Assembly (NCBI RefSeq): GCF_001437605.1
Contig: NZ_JQCQ01000003.1
Location: forward strand, 22,296-86,295
Direction: 5' to 3'
Origin: Pediococcus argentinicus
GTDB lineage: Bacteria > Bacillota > Bacilli > Lactobacillales > Lactobacillaceae
Length of the DNA stretch: 64,000 bases
Shown here: positions 8,568-16,546 of the stretch, in pieces
How the letters are laid out: each line of letters starts with the position of its first letter
How positions within the stretch are numbered: the stretch's first letter is position 1
Made by a program: the position numbers and the translations under genes
Notes under the pieces: generated by a model
The model's database searches: none
What the model saw: the letters and a program-made list of their open reading frames with translations, nothing else
What the model was told of the DNA's origin: nothing

Positions 8568-9957
8568 TTTTGATCATCTCCTTTGATTTGTAGATTGCGA
8601 CACCTGCTAATAGGAACAAGAGTAAACCGATTATATATACAACTCGTTGTCCATGAATAATAACATTCAGTGTTTGCCCCAATACCGACTGAATCGATTT
8701 ATTAGTTTGCATTGAAATACTTGTATAGTAAGTGAAACTGGCGATGGTCGTACCTAGAATCATACCAAATTCACGAGCTAACGAGTTTAAAGAACCAACT
8801 AAACCACGCTCTTGAAGTTCAGCACTTTGCATTATTAAGGTGTTATTGGCCGTCCCAAATAGTGCGGTTCCAATTGATAGTAAGATAGATACTAAGATAA
8901 AGATGGTTGGTTCATGATTACCATTACTAATGATTAAACCGACTTGCGAAAGGATTAAAAATAGCAAACCCCACTTCATTATTGAAGTTCGATTAAGTTG
9001 ATCAACGAGAAATCCAGCTAGTGGATTAGCAACCAATGCAATCAGGGGAGCGACCATCAGTAGTTCACCGGTAAAGGCGGAACTGAACTTCAATCCAATT
9101 TGCAGATACAGAGGTGCTAGTAGAGTAAAGAAATAACTAACAATAAAAGTATAAAATGCTGCAAGTAAATAATTACGGCGCGTGTGGTTACTAAAAATCG
9201 ATACTTTTAGTAAAGGTTCAGTAGCACGTTTTTCATATTGAATGAATAATGCTCCAACAAATAGGAAAGCAACCAGCAGTATTAAACTTAAAATGAAGTT
9301 CGTTAGAATTTGAGCTCCAATTATATAAAAGATAGTTGCTTCAATTATTAGTAATAGAGTTCCAATCCAATCGTAATTTTTAAAAGATGCGTGAACCTTT
9401 TTTCTAGGAAAAACCAATAATTCAATCAAGATACAAATAATACCAATTGGAATATTAATCCAAAAGAGATAGTGCCATGAGAGATGGGTTAGTATAATTC
9501 CGCCAATCCCGGGTCCTGCTAAGGCACCGAGTGAGATAAAGATACTCTCAATCCCAAATGCACGTCCCAGTTGTTGGGGCTCAAAGGTATCGGTCACTAA
9601 AGCATAGCTATTTGCCATTGTGATACCGGCTCCGATTGCTTGAATTAACCGACCGAGCAAAACTACTGACAAGTGAAATCCAAGTCCGCTCAGCCAGGAA
9701 CCAACAACGAAAAGGATGGTTCCAATAATGAAGAGTTGATTTCGATCCCATCGGTCTCCGATTTGCCCAAAAGGAAGTAGTAAAGCGCTGATTACCACTA
9801 AATAGATTGCGATAATCAGGTTAGCCGACCCAGTGGGAACGGATAAACTACCTGCGATTGTGGGAATTGCAATGGCTACGATACTGCCGTCCACAATTAC
9901 CATAAAGAAAAATATTCCTAAAGTGACTAAAATTAGCCATCTACGTAAAGCTGTCAT
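8524..9957 (-). CDS. DHA2-family (14-TM) drug:H+ antiporter
   Basis: 477 aa. The N-terminus carries the DHA2 motif around VDGSIVAIAIPTIAGSL (residues about 22-38), GQIGDRWDRNQLF is the loop motif after TM2, and AGPGIGGIIL is the antiporter motif C. About 14 hydrophobic segments. Likely a multidrug exporter; the substrate is not predictable. First gene of a four-gene minus-strand operon with marR and two hypothetical genes. Confidence 0.9.
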   Translation of the reverse strand: MTALRRWLILVTLGIFFFMVIVDGSIVAIAIPTIAGSLSVPTGSANLIIAIYLVVISALLLPFGQIGDRWDRNQLFIIGTILFVVGSWLSGLGFHLSVVLLGRLIQAIGAGITMANSYALVTDTFEPQQLGRAFGIESIFISLGALAGPGIGGIILTHLSWHYLFWINIPIGIICILIELLVFPRKKVHASFKNYDWIGTLLLIIEATIFYIIGAQILTNFILSLILLVAFLFVGALFIQYEKRATEPLLKVSIFSNHTRRNYLLAAFYTFIVSYFFTLLAPLYLQIGLKFSSAFTGELLMVAPLIALVANPLAGFLVDQLNRTSIMKWGLLFLILSQVGLIISNGNHEPTIFILVSILLSIGTALFGTANNTLIMQSAELQERGLVGSLNSLAREFGMILGTTIASFTYYTSISMQTNKSIQSVLGQTLNVIIHGQRVVYIIGLLLFLLAGVAIYKSKEMIKNDAIKTKRSRRSSI

Positions 9958-9983
9958 TGATTATCACCTTCTTTACGATGCTT

Positions 9984-10018
9984 ATTATATATTCATTTAT
10001 TTGCGTGCGCAAGCAAAT
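9984..10018 (-). promoter_or_regulatory. Promoter and MarR-type palindromic operator
   Basis: On the minus strand a TATAAT lies at complement 9984-9989. The sequence 9999-10018, ATTTGCGTGCGCAAGCAAAT, is a palindrome except for one symmetric pair. It covers the -35 region, the classical place for MarR repression. Confidence 0.7.
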
Positions 10019-10101
10019 TGATCAAAATTAATAAACTTGTGTCAGAAAGCCGGTTTAATGCTACAATTTTGACTTAGTAGGGAATAGTTGGAGGAAGTAA
10101 T

Positions 10102-11256
10102 ATGCTTAGAAAATGGTGGCAGTCACCGCAATTGATTTCTGCCCGTTCTAAAGATCGAAAAATATCTTGGTTAGAAGTCTTTTCAGACTTAATCTATGTA
10201 ATAATTTTTCACTCTTTAACGGTTGGATTAATGCGCGAGACTTCAATATTGAATACAGGTAAGTTTCTATTGCTGTATTTATTAATTTATTGGACTTGGA
10301 GTGAATTTAACTTTTACTTTGATAGTCACGGGGATACAAGTTTGAGAACAACTACACTGTCAGTGTTACAAATGGCAGCAATCGCTTTAGCAACGGTATA
10401 TATTCCAGCCTTCTATGAAAGTCATTTCACTAGTTTCATTTTGGCTTTTGCGCTTAATCAATTAATGATTACGTATCTATGGTGGGGTTCAGGTCACTTT
10501 GATCCTCAGCATTACCAATATGCTCATGATCATAATCGACAGTACTGGATTGCGTTAGGCTTGGAATTAGTTGCTGTGGTAGTGCCAAATCAACAAATTC
10601 AAATATTACTATTAATTTTAGCAATTGTATTAAATTATTCGGCGGGATGGTTTGCAAGGAAAGCGGCAAAAGCTGAATTCGAGCAACGCCATTTAGAGTT
10701 TACGATATCACCAGCATTATCAGAACGCTATTCGCAGTTGATGATGATTGTGATGGGTGAGTCGTTAGCTGGTTTGATTGATTCAATGTCTGAAGTTAAT
10801 AAGACTTGGGAAACATTGCTATTATTCTTTGTTTCAGCCTTTCTGACACTGTTGATTTACTTACTCTTCTATATTAATTTTGATCATTTAATTCCTAAAA
10901 ATGGTTATGGATGGATGTATTTATATCGAGAGTCATTCATTGTGATTATTTTGAATGCAGTTTTGGAAATTCTATTTATCCATCAAATGTTGTTTGATCC
11001 CTCTAAAACTACACAACTAATGTTAGCTATTACTACCGTTATTATGGTTCTTATCATGGTGTTATTGCCTATTTGGATGGGTGCCGGTCGTAAACCAGAT
11101 TGTTGGATTTGGGAGACTGGGGTTAAGGTAGCTGGTCTAGCATTAATCTTACTTGCCCTACTAGTTTCATTTACATGGAGTATTATCTTAATCACTGTAG
11201 GTATGGGTGCAATCGTAGCAGTTGAAGCAATTTATCAAATTGATTTAAATAACTAG
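10102..11256 (+). CDS. Low temperature requirement A (LtrA)-like membrane protein
   Basis: 384 aa with about ten hydrophobic segments. The LtrA family pattern is visible: an early WLEVFSDLIYVIIFH motif (about residues 24-38), GDTSLRTTTLSVLQ, a mid-protein acidic/His stretch and MGESLAGLI (about 219-227). The molecular function of LtrA proteins is unknown; in Listeria ltrA was linked to growth in the cold. It is divergent from the DHA2 operon and has a good GGAGG Shine-Dalgarno. Confidence 0.8.
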   Translation: MLRKWWQSPQLISARSKDRKISWLEVFSDLIYVIIFHSLTVGLMRETSILNTGKFLLLYLLIYWTWSEFNFYFDSHGDTSLRTTTLSVLQMAAIALATVYIPAFYESHFTSFILAFALNQLMITYLWWGSGHFDPQHYQYAHDHNRQYWIALGLELVAVVVPNQQIQILLLILAIVLNYSAGWFARKAAKAEFEQRHLEFTISPALSERYSQLMMIVMGESLAGLIDSMSEVNKTWETLLLFFVSAFLTLLIYLLFYINFDHLIPKNGYGWMYLYRESFIVIILNAVLEILFIHQMLFDPSKTTQLMLAITTVIMVLIMVLLPIWMGAGRKPDCWIWETGVKVAGLALILLALLVSFTWSIILITVGMGAIVAVEAIYQIDLNN

Positions 11257-11363
11257 TAGTTTAATTAATTATGAAAATTATGTGTCATTTCCATAAAGGA
11301 AGAGCTTTTTTGAGATAGTTAGGATAGAATTAGTTGCAATGATTGATTCTGGAGGGAGTATCA

Positions 11364-11951
11364 ATGAAGTTAATTAAAGAGATTATTAGTTGGGTTATAC
11401 CGATTCTAGTAGGTTTATTGATTGCTCTACTAGTAAAAAACTACTTATTCCAAGTGGTACGTGTTGATGGAACTTCGATGCAACCAAATCTTGAAAATAA
11501 TGAACGAGTTTTTGTTTGGAAACCAGAAAAAATCAAACGACTAAGTGTGATTGTTTTTGATGCACATGGTGAGGATCCGGCTGCTACACAATCAACAGAT
11601 TATGTTAAGCGCGTTATTGGACTACCAGGAGATACAATTAACTATCGTGATGGTGTTTTATACGTTAATGGTAAAGAGGTGCCGCAAAAATTTATCAGTG
11701 AGAATCAAAGAAAACAAGGGACCGGTGCTAATTGGAGCTTAGCTTCGATTGCTAAAAAGTATGGCTGGGATAAAGGCCCTACTGAAGTGCCAGCTGACTC
11801 TTACTTTGTACTAGGAGATCATCGAAGTGTTTCAAACGATAGTCGATACTGGGGTTTTGTTAAGAAATCTAAAATCGATGGAACTGTAAAGGCACCGTTC
11901 TGGTTAAGCAAAGACGCACAGCATAATATAAATGATTTAGCCCAAAATTAG
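11364..11951 (+). CDS. lepB: Signal peptidase I
   Basis: 195 aa from ATG 11364, set by GGAGGGAG 5 nt upstream. One N-terminal membrane anchor (about 7-27), then the S26 boxes: GTSMQPNL with the catalytic Ser, YVKRVIGLPGD with the catalytic Lys, and GDHRSVSNDSRYWG. It cleaves signal peptides of exported proteins at the outer face of the membrane. Single-gene unit with its own terminator. Confidence 0.95.
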   Translation: MKLIKEIISWVIPILVGLLIALLVKNYLFQVVRVDGTSMQPNLENNERVFVWKPEKIKRLSVIVFDAHGEDPAATQSTDYVKRVIGLPGDTINYRDGVLYVNGKEVPQKFISENQRKQGTGANWSLASIAKKYGWDKGPTEVPADSYFVLGDHRSVSNDSRYWGFVKKSKIDGTVKAPFWLSKDAQHNINDLAQN

Positions 11952-11961
11952 ATATTTAATG

Positions 11962-11990
11962 AAGAGACTTGAAGGTTCAAGCCTCTTTTT
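11962..11990 (+). terminator. Terminator after lepB
   Basis: AAGAG-CTTGAA pairs with TTCAAG-CTCTT around a GG loop, with one internal mismatch, then TTTTT. Confidence 0.85.
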
Positions 11991-12054
11991 AATTACTAGA
12001 AGCCCTTAAATAAATAGCGTATGATTTAATTAATAAATTAACGGAGGTTCATTC

Positions 12055-13374
12055 ATGAAACATAAATTAACTAATTCAGAAATTAGTGACTTAAGAAGTA
12101 CGGTACAAGATAATCGTAGTATTGACGTACTTCGTCGAGCCGTTACAAAAGTGGGAGTTAATAGCGCAAGTCAAAATAATGAAGTCGTTAGCAAACTAGA
12201 TCGAGTTTTTTCAATTGAAGTTCAGACAGGTAAAGTTTCCAACCAATTGCATAGTGGTAGATGCTGGATTTTCTCGTTGTTGAATACATTGAGACATCGT
12301 GCGGCAACTAATCTGAAGTTAAAAGATTTAGAACTATCACAATCATATATTTATTTCTGGGATAAAATTGAACGAGCAAATATGTTTTATGATCGTATTT
12401 TAAATTCAACTGAAGTTAAACCAGATGACCGCGAGCTTCAATTCTATTTGAGCATGCCAGGTGATGATGGTGGTCAGTGGGCTATGGCCGCTTCACTTGT
12501 TCAAAAGTATGGGGTTGTACCTGTTTCAGTAATGCCAGAAACATTTAATACGAAAGATACCAGTGGATTTGCAGATGCTTTGAACTTGAAACTTCGTCGT
12601 GATGCTGTCGAATTACGTTCGTTAAAAGAGAATGGAAGTACAGATTCTGAACTTCAAAGTCGTCGTGACGATCTTTTAAAAGAAGTATATAAAATGACGA
12701 GTATTGCCGTAGGTGAGCCACCCGTTGAATTTGATTTTGAATACCGCGATGATGATAAGAAGTATCATATTGATCGTAAAATTACACCGGTTGAGTTTTA
12801 TCAAAAATATGTCGATGTTGATTTAGATGACTACGTGGTCTTATCGAATTCACCAGATAAAGAGTTTAATCAAATGATGAGTTTACCCTCACAGGATAAT
12901 GTTGTTGGTGGTAAAAAAATCGAATTCTTGAATGTCGAAATGAAGTATTTAAAACAGGCCGCTATTAATCAACTTAAAGATGGCGAAACAGTTTGGTTTG
13001 GTAATGATGTTTTAAAACAGATGCACCGCAAAGATGGATTATTGGATAGTGATTTATATAAACGGGACGAATTGTTTTATATTGACCTTCATTTAAGTAA
13101 AGCAGATCGTTTGAAGTTTGGCGAAGCAGAAGTCTCACATGCGATGACGCTGACTGGAGTTGATCTTGTAGAAGACCAATCTACGAAGTGGAAGGTTGAA
13201 AACAGTTGGGGCGATAAGAATGGTCAAGACGGTTATTTCGTAATGGGAGATAACTGGTTTGATGATTTCGTCTATGAAGTTGTTGTTCATCGTCAATACT
13301 TAACGGATGAGCAATTAAAAATTGTTGATGAAACAACACCAATTCAACTTAATGCGTGGGACCCACTGAGATAA
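12055..13374 (+). CDS. pepC: Aminopeptidase C (C1B, bleomycin hydrolase family)
   Basis: 439 aa. The catalytic triad of papain-type peptidases is visible: Cys in QLHSGRCWIFS (about residue 71), His in SHAMTLTG (about 362) and Asn in VENSWGDKNG (about 383). These cytosolic hexameric enzymes trim peptides and support casein/peptide use in lactic acid bacteria. Lactobacilli often have several paralogues (PepC, PepE, PepG, PepW), so the exact member is uncertain. The hit gene follows after 15 nt. Confidence 0.88.
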   Translation: MKHKLTNSEISDLRSTVQDNRSIDVLRRAVTKVGVNSASQNNEVVSKLDRVFSIEVQTGKVSNQLHSGRCWIFSLLNTLRHRAATNLKLKDLELSQSYIYFWDKIERANMFYDRILNSTEVKPDDRELQFYLSMPGDDGGQWAMAASLVQKYGVVPVSVMPETFNTKDTSGFADALNLKLRRDAVELRSLKENGSTDSELQSRRDDLLKEVYKMTSIAVGEPPVEFDFEYRDDDKKYHIDRKITPVEFYQKYVDVDLDDYVVLSNSPDKEFNQMMSLPSQDNVVGGKKIEFLNVEMKYLKQAAINQLKDGETVWFGNDVLKQMHRKDGLLDSDLYKRDELFYIDLHLSKADRLKFGEAEVSHAMTLTGVDLVEDQSTKWKVENSWGDKNGQDGYFVMGDNWFDDFVYEVVVHRQYLTDEQLKIVDETTPIQLNAWDPLR

Positions 13375-13389
13375 AAGGAGGATTTCCTT

Positions 13390-13788
13390 ATGGAAAAAGA
13401 TCCAAACTGTGTTTTTTGTCAAAAGACAGAAGCTGATTATGTTGCTGAGAATGAGTTGAGTTGTGCATTTGACGATATCAGACCCGTTAGTAAGGGCCAT
13501 ACTTTAGTGACTCCTAAACGGCATGTTCGTCAGGTTTGGGATTTAACTGATGAGGAACGTAAGAGCTTATTTTCGTTAGTCCAAGAAACTAAGAAAATTT
13601 TAGATGATAAATATCGTCCAGATGGCTATAATATTGCCATTAATTCCGGTGCAGCTGCAGGACAAACCGTGTTTCACTGCCATGTACATTTGATTCCACG
13701 CTATTGGAATCATGATCCGGAACGTAAACCGATTCCCGCACAATTTTTAGTGCCACCAGAAAGACCTCAATTTAAAGGGATGGACTAA
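13390..13788 (+). CDS. hit: HIT-family nucleotide hydrolase
   Basis: 132 aa with the histidine triad HCHVHLIPR (about residues 97-105) and the N-terminal CVFC...F.D..PVS.GH pattern. HIT proteins hydrolyse AMP-conjugates such as adenosine phosphoramidates and dinucleoside polyphosphates. A strong AAAGGAGG precedes the start. It follows pepC closely and ends at a terminator. Confidence 0.9.
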   Translation: MEKDPNCVFCQKTEADYVAENELSCAFDDIRPVSKGHTLVTPKRHVRQVWDLTDEERKSLFSLVQETKKILDDKYRPDGYNIAINSGAAAGQTVFHCHVHLIPRYWNHDPERKPIPAQFLVPPERPQFKGMD

Positions 13789-13802
13789 TAGAAACTAAAA
13801 TA

Positions 13803-13848
13803 AATACCGCATAACTGCCAGATAATCTAGTAGTGATGCGGTATTTTT
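13803..13848 (+). terminator. Terminator after hit
   Basis: AATACCGCAT (13803-13812) pairs with ATGCGGTATT (13836-13845), long loop, followed by TTT. Confidence 0.85.
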
Positions 13849-13859
13849 CTTTTGGAAAT

Positions 13860-13945
13860 AAAAAAATCACCACGATAAGTGGTGACCATACAAGTAATAA
13901 GTAACCGGTCGATAGACCATCATTCACCTTATGGGGGGAGTAAAT
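13860..13945 (-). other. Small-RNA-like element with minus-strand terminator
   Basis: Read on the minus strand, this segment has a 4-bp GGTC/GACC hairpin (13907-13918) and ends in a strong terminator: TCACCAC/GTGGTGA (13867-13885) followed by seven U. The terminator may simply end the lipoprotein transcript. The block instead resembles the antisense-RNA half of type I toxin-antitoxin loci, since on the plus strand GGGGGGAG precedes a tiny ORF (13944-13976, 10 codons). No full toxin is present, so this may be a decayed locus. Confidence 0.4.
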
Positions 13946-14031
13946 GAAAAAAGTTATTTATGTACATATAGTATGAATAAAATGTGAAGAAATTGTGAAT
14001 TTAAGTTTTCAGGGCAGTTACAAATTAAAAG

Positions 14032-14541
14032 TTAGTGAACTGGTTGGACTAAAATTCCTGAAACCGTATCATGATCAAAAGTTTTATCGACCATGAATCC
14101 TTGAGCTTTTAATGTTTTTGTACTTTTGGCGATCTTACCTTTGATAGTGAATTTATAATTGGCTGGGATTCCTGAAATCTTAGCATTGATATTCACGATG
14201 GTTTTGCTGCCTTTAGTTTTAATGGTGTATTTACCATCACCCATTTTGCCGTCTTTTTTGATTTTATTCTGATCCGAAGTAGTTTTTGCTATTTTAGAAG
14301 CAGTATATAAAGATACTTTATTACCCTTAAATTCAAAAGCTTCAAAACCAGACTTACTTTTTTGGTTATAATCCTTAGCTGAGAACCATAGCCCGGAATT
14401 GGTTTTAATTTGTTCAGTAGGGCTCTTGGAAGAAGGTTTCAATGATGCATTGCTATGTTCAGAACTGGATTTACTGCAACCAGCAATTAAGATTGCAGAA
14501 CCAGCCATAATGATGGCGATGATTTTCTTGAATTTTGACAT
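14032..14541 (-). CDS. Small secreted lipoprotein
   Basis: 169 aa. A typical lipoprotein signal, MSKFKKIIAIIMAGSAILIA followed by GC, is cleaved before Cys about 22. After a Ser-rich linker comes a Lys-rich, probably beta-stranded domain (GDGKYTIKTKGSKTIVNINA, then IPANYKFTIKGKI). Function unknown. It should be anchored on the outer face of the membrane. Good GGAGG Shine-Dalgarno; monocistronic. Confidence 0.75.
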   Translation of the reverse strand: MSKFKKIIAIIMAGSAILIAGCSKSSSEHSNASLKPSSKSPTEQIKTNSGLWFSAKDYNQKSKSGFEAFEFKGNKVSLYTASKIAKTTSDQNKIKKDGKMGDGKYTIKTKGSKTIVNINAKISGIPANYKFTIKGKIAKSTKTLKAQGFMVDKTFDHDTVSGILVQPVH

Positions 14542-14639
14542 TATTTTTTTATCCTCCGTATTTTCGCTGTTATCTGTATTATAAAGAGTATATCCGAAAA
14601 AATATAGTTTCGTTTCTTTTACAAAATTACAATCAACGG

Positions 14640-14661
14640 TGTAAATTAATTAGTATTTACA
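14640..14661. promoter_or_regulatory. Inverted repeat in the cls promoter region
   Basis: TGTAAAT (14640-14646) and ATTTACA (14655-14661) are separated by 8 nt, just upstream of a -10-like GATAAT (14665-14670) and cls. Candidate operator. Confidence 0.45.
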
Positions 14662-14692
14662 GTATGATAATTCTATCGGAGGAATATTGGTT

Positions 14693-16150
14693 ATGCATTG
14701 GCTTTATTCAGTTTTTGAACTTATTGTCGTCTTAAATGCTTTTGGTGCTATATTGACTGTGTTTAGACAACGAAGAGATATTGCGGCAACGTGGGCTTGG
14801 CTATTAGTGCTGGTTTTACTGCCAGTGGTTGGATTTATTATATATGCTTTTGTCGGACGTAAATTGCCTGAAAATCGACTATTTCCATTAAAACATAAAG
14901 CACAGCTGGAACTTGATCTAATTATTAAGCGACAATCAGAAGAATTAAATGATGAAAAAACATCTTCAGATATCATTTCAGAGGGTGCGGAAGGGATGGT
15001 CCGTTTTTTTGGAAATACCGACCATGCCTTTTTAACGCGGCGAAATGTGATCGATATTTTTACCGATGGGACAGCTCTTTTTGACGATATTTTTGATGAA
15101 ATTAGAAAAGCTACTAAACATATTCATATTGAATTTTATACTTTCTATAATGACGATATAGGTAATGAAATGCTGCATTTGCTTGAACAAAAGGCGGCTG
15201 AAGGCGTTGAAGTAAAGGTGATTTGGGACTCTTGGGGTTCGATGGGGACTTATCGGAGTTTCTTTAAGCATTTAATTGAGCTTGGTGGTGAGGCTTCACC
15301 ATTCTTGGGGACTCGTTCAGCTATTACTGATTTTCGTTTGAACTTTAGAGATCATAGAAAGATTATCGTAGTAGATGGTAAAGTTGGTTACGTTGGTGGA
15401 TTCAACATTGGTGATCAATATTTGGGTCGTAAGAAGAAGTTTGGTTATTGGCGTGACACGCATATTAAAATTGTTGGTTCCGGTGTTTATGGACTTCAGT
15501 CACGTTTTATTTTGGATTGGAATGCAACAAGTCCGGAAAATGCGATTGATGAAGAATTCAATCCTGGATCAGAGTATTTCCCAGTTGCTGAAACCGATGG
15601 TAATACCAGCCTCCAGATTGTAAGTAGTGGACCGGATTCTGATATTGAAAAAATTAAACTAGGCTATTTAAAAATGATTAATGCGGCTAAGAAGAATATT
15701 TGGATTCAAAGCCCATATTTAATTCCGGACGATAGTGTACTGGATGCGTTAAGAGTTGCTGCCCATTCTGGAGTGGACGTTCGAATCATGGTGCCACAGA
15801 TGCCGGATCATGCCTTTGTTTATCGAGCAACGCAGTATTATGCATGGCAATGTGCAAAATGGGGAATCAAGGTTTATTACTATAACAATGGATTTATTCA
15901 TGCCAAAACGATGGTTATTGATGGACGGATCTCAACAGTTGGTTCCGCTAATATGGATTTCCGAAGCTTTAAATTGAATTTCGAAGTGAACTCCTTTATG
16001 TACGATGAGGCTATTGCTCAAGAGCTCCAGGATATTTATGAAAATGATATTCAAAGTGCTACTTTACAAACAGCTGAGATGTTTGACCAACAGTCCTGGT
16101 GGCTTAAGTTTAAACAAACATTTTCAAGATTACTTTCACCAATTTTATAA
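14693..16150 (+). CDS. cls: Cardiolipin synthase
   Basis: 485 aa from ATG 14693 (GGAGG 9 nt upstream; TTG 14687 is too close). Two N-terminal membrane segments are followed by two phospholipase-D HKD motifs: HRKIIVVDGKVGYVGGFN (about 221) and HAKTMVIDGRISTVGSANMD (about 403). It condenses two phosphatidylglycerol molecules to cardiolipin at the membrane. Single gene; an inverted repeat sits in its promoter region. Confidence 0.95.
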   Translation: MHWLYSVFELIVVLNAFGAILTVFRQRRDIAATWAWLLVLVLLPVVGFIIYAFVGRKLPENRLFPLKHKAQLELDLIIKRQSEELNDEKTSSDIISEGAEGMVRFFGNTDHAFLTRRNVIDIFTDGTALFDDIFDEIRKATKHIHIEFYTFYNDDIGNEMLHLLEQKAAEGVEVKVIWDSWGSMGTYRSFFKHLIELGGEASPFLGTRSAITDFRLNFRDHRKIIVVDGKVGYVGGFNIGDQYLGRKKKFGYWRDTHIKIVGSGVYGLQSRFILDWNATSPENAIDEEFNPGSEYFPVAETDGNTSLQIVSSGPDSDIEKIKLGYLKMINAAKKNIWIQSPYLIPDDSVLDALRVAAHSGVDVRIMVPQMPDHAFVYRATQYYAWQCAKWGIKVYYYNNGFIHAKTMVIDGRISTVGSANMDFRSFKLNFEVNSFMYDEAIAQELQDIYENDIQSATLQTAEMFDQQSWWLKFKQTFSRLLSPIL

Positions 16151-16157
16151 AAAGTAT

Positions 16158-16186
16158 TTGACGAGTTAAAAATATCATGGTAAAGT
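16158..16186 (+). promoter_or_regulatory. Promoter of the T-box leader
   Basis: TTGACG (16158-16163), 17-bp spacer, TAAAGT (16181-16186). Start expected near 16193. Confidence 0.75.
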
Positions 16187-16192
16187 ACATGA

Positions 16193-16453
16193 CAACATAA
16201 AAAGCGATTTAACTTTCACATTAAGTAGCTAGTTATCTGTGAGTCAGGAAGTCGGTGGTTGCTGCGAACCGATCAGGATAATATAGATGAAATACCGTGA
16301 AATAGTTTCGAACCGAACGGATAATAACTAGAACCGTTACCTTCTAGTGAGTGAGCGACCAGTGTATCTTTTTCTGGTAGCTTAGCTGGGTGGTACCGCG
16401 GAAACAACCATTTCGTCCCTGTTGCATTGTCATGATGCAGCAGGGATTTTTTA
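16193..16453 (+). promoter_or_regulatory. T-box leader, predicted tyrosine-specific
   Basis: The canonical T-box TGGGTGGTACCGCGG lies at 16387-16401, the Stem I AGGAAG bulge and GCTGCGA distal loop at about 16246-16266, and a 12-bp terminator (16416-16427 / 16435-16446) with a T-run follows. The probable specifier codon is TAC (Tyr) at 16293-16295 in a GAAATACC context. Uncharged tRNA-Tyr would stabilise the antiterminator and switch on the transporter downstream. Confidence 0.92.
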
Positions 16454-16474
16454 TTTGCATTGGAGATGGTAGTA

Positions 16475-16510
16475 ATGAAACAACCAGCGTATAGGAAACC
16501 AGAAGAGTAA
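16475..16510 (+). CDS. Possible 11-aa leader peptide
   Basis: Reading frame MKQPAYRKPEE with GGAG upstream, located after the T-box terminator and 36 nt before the transporter start. It contains one Tyr codon. Too short to trust without expression data. Confidence 0.25.
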   Translation: MKQPAYRKPEE

Positions 16511-16546
16511 TTTAAAACAAACTAAAAAATGATGGGGTGTCGGAGT

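Noticed and set aside
13983..13999. TGTGAA-N5-TGTGAA, WalR-like spacing
   Set aside because: G replaces W at the fourth position in both half-sites and it lies downstream of a minus-strand gene, not before a start.
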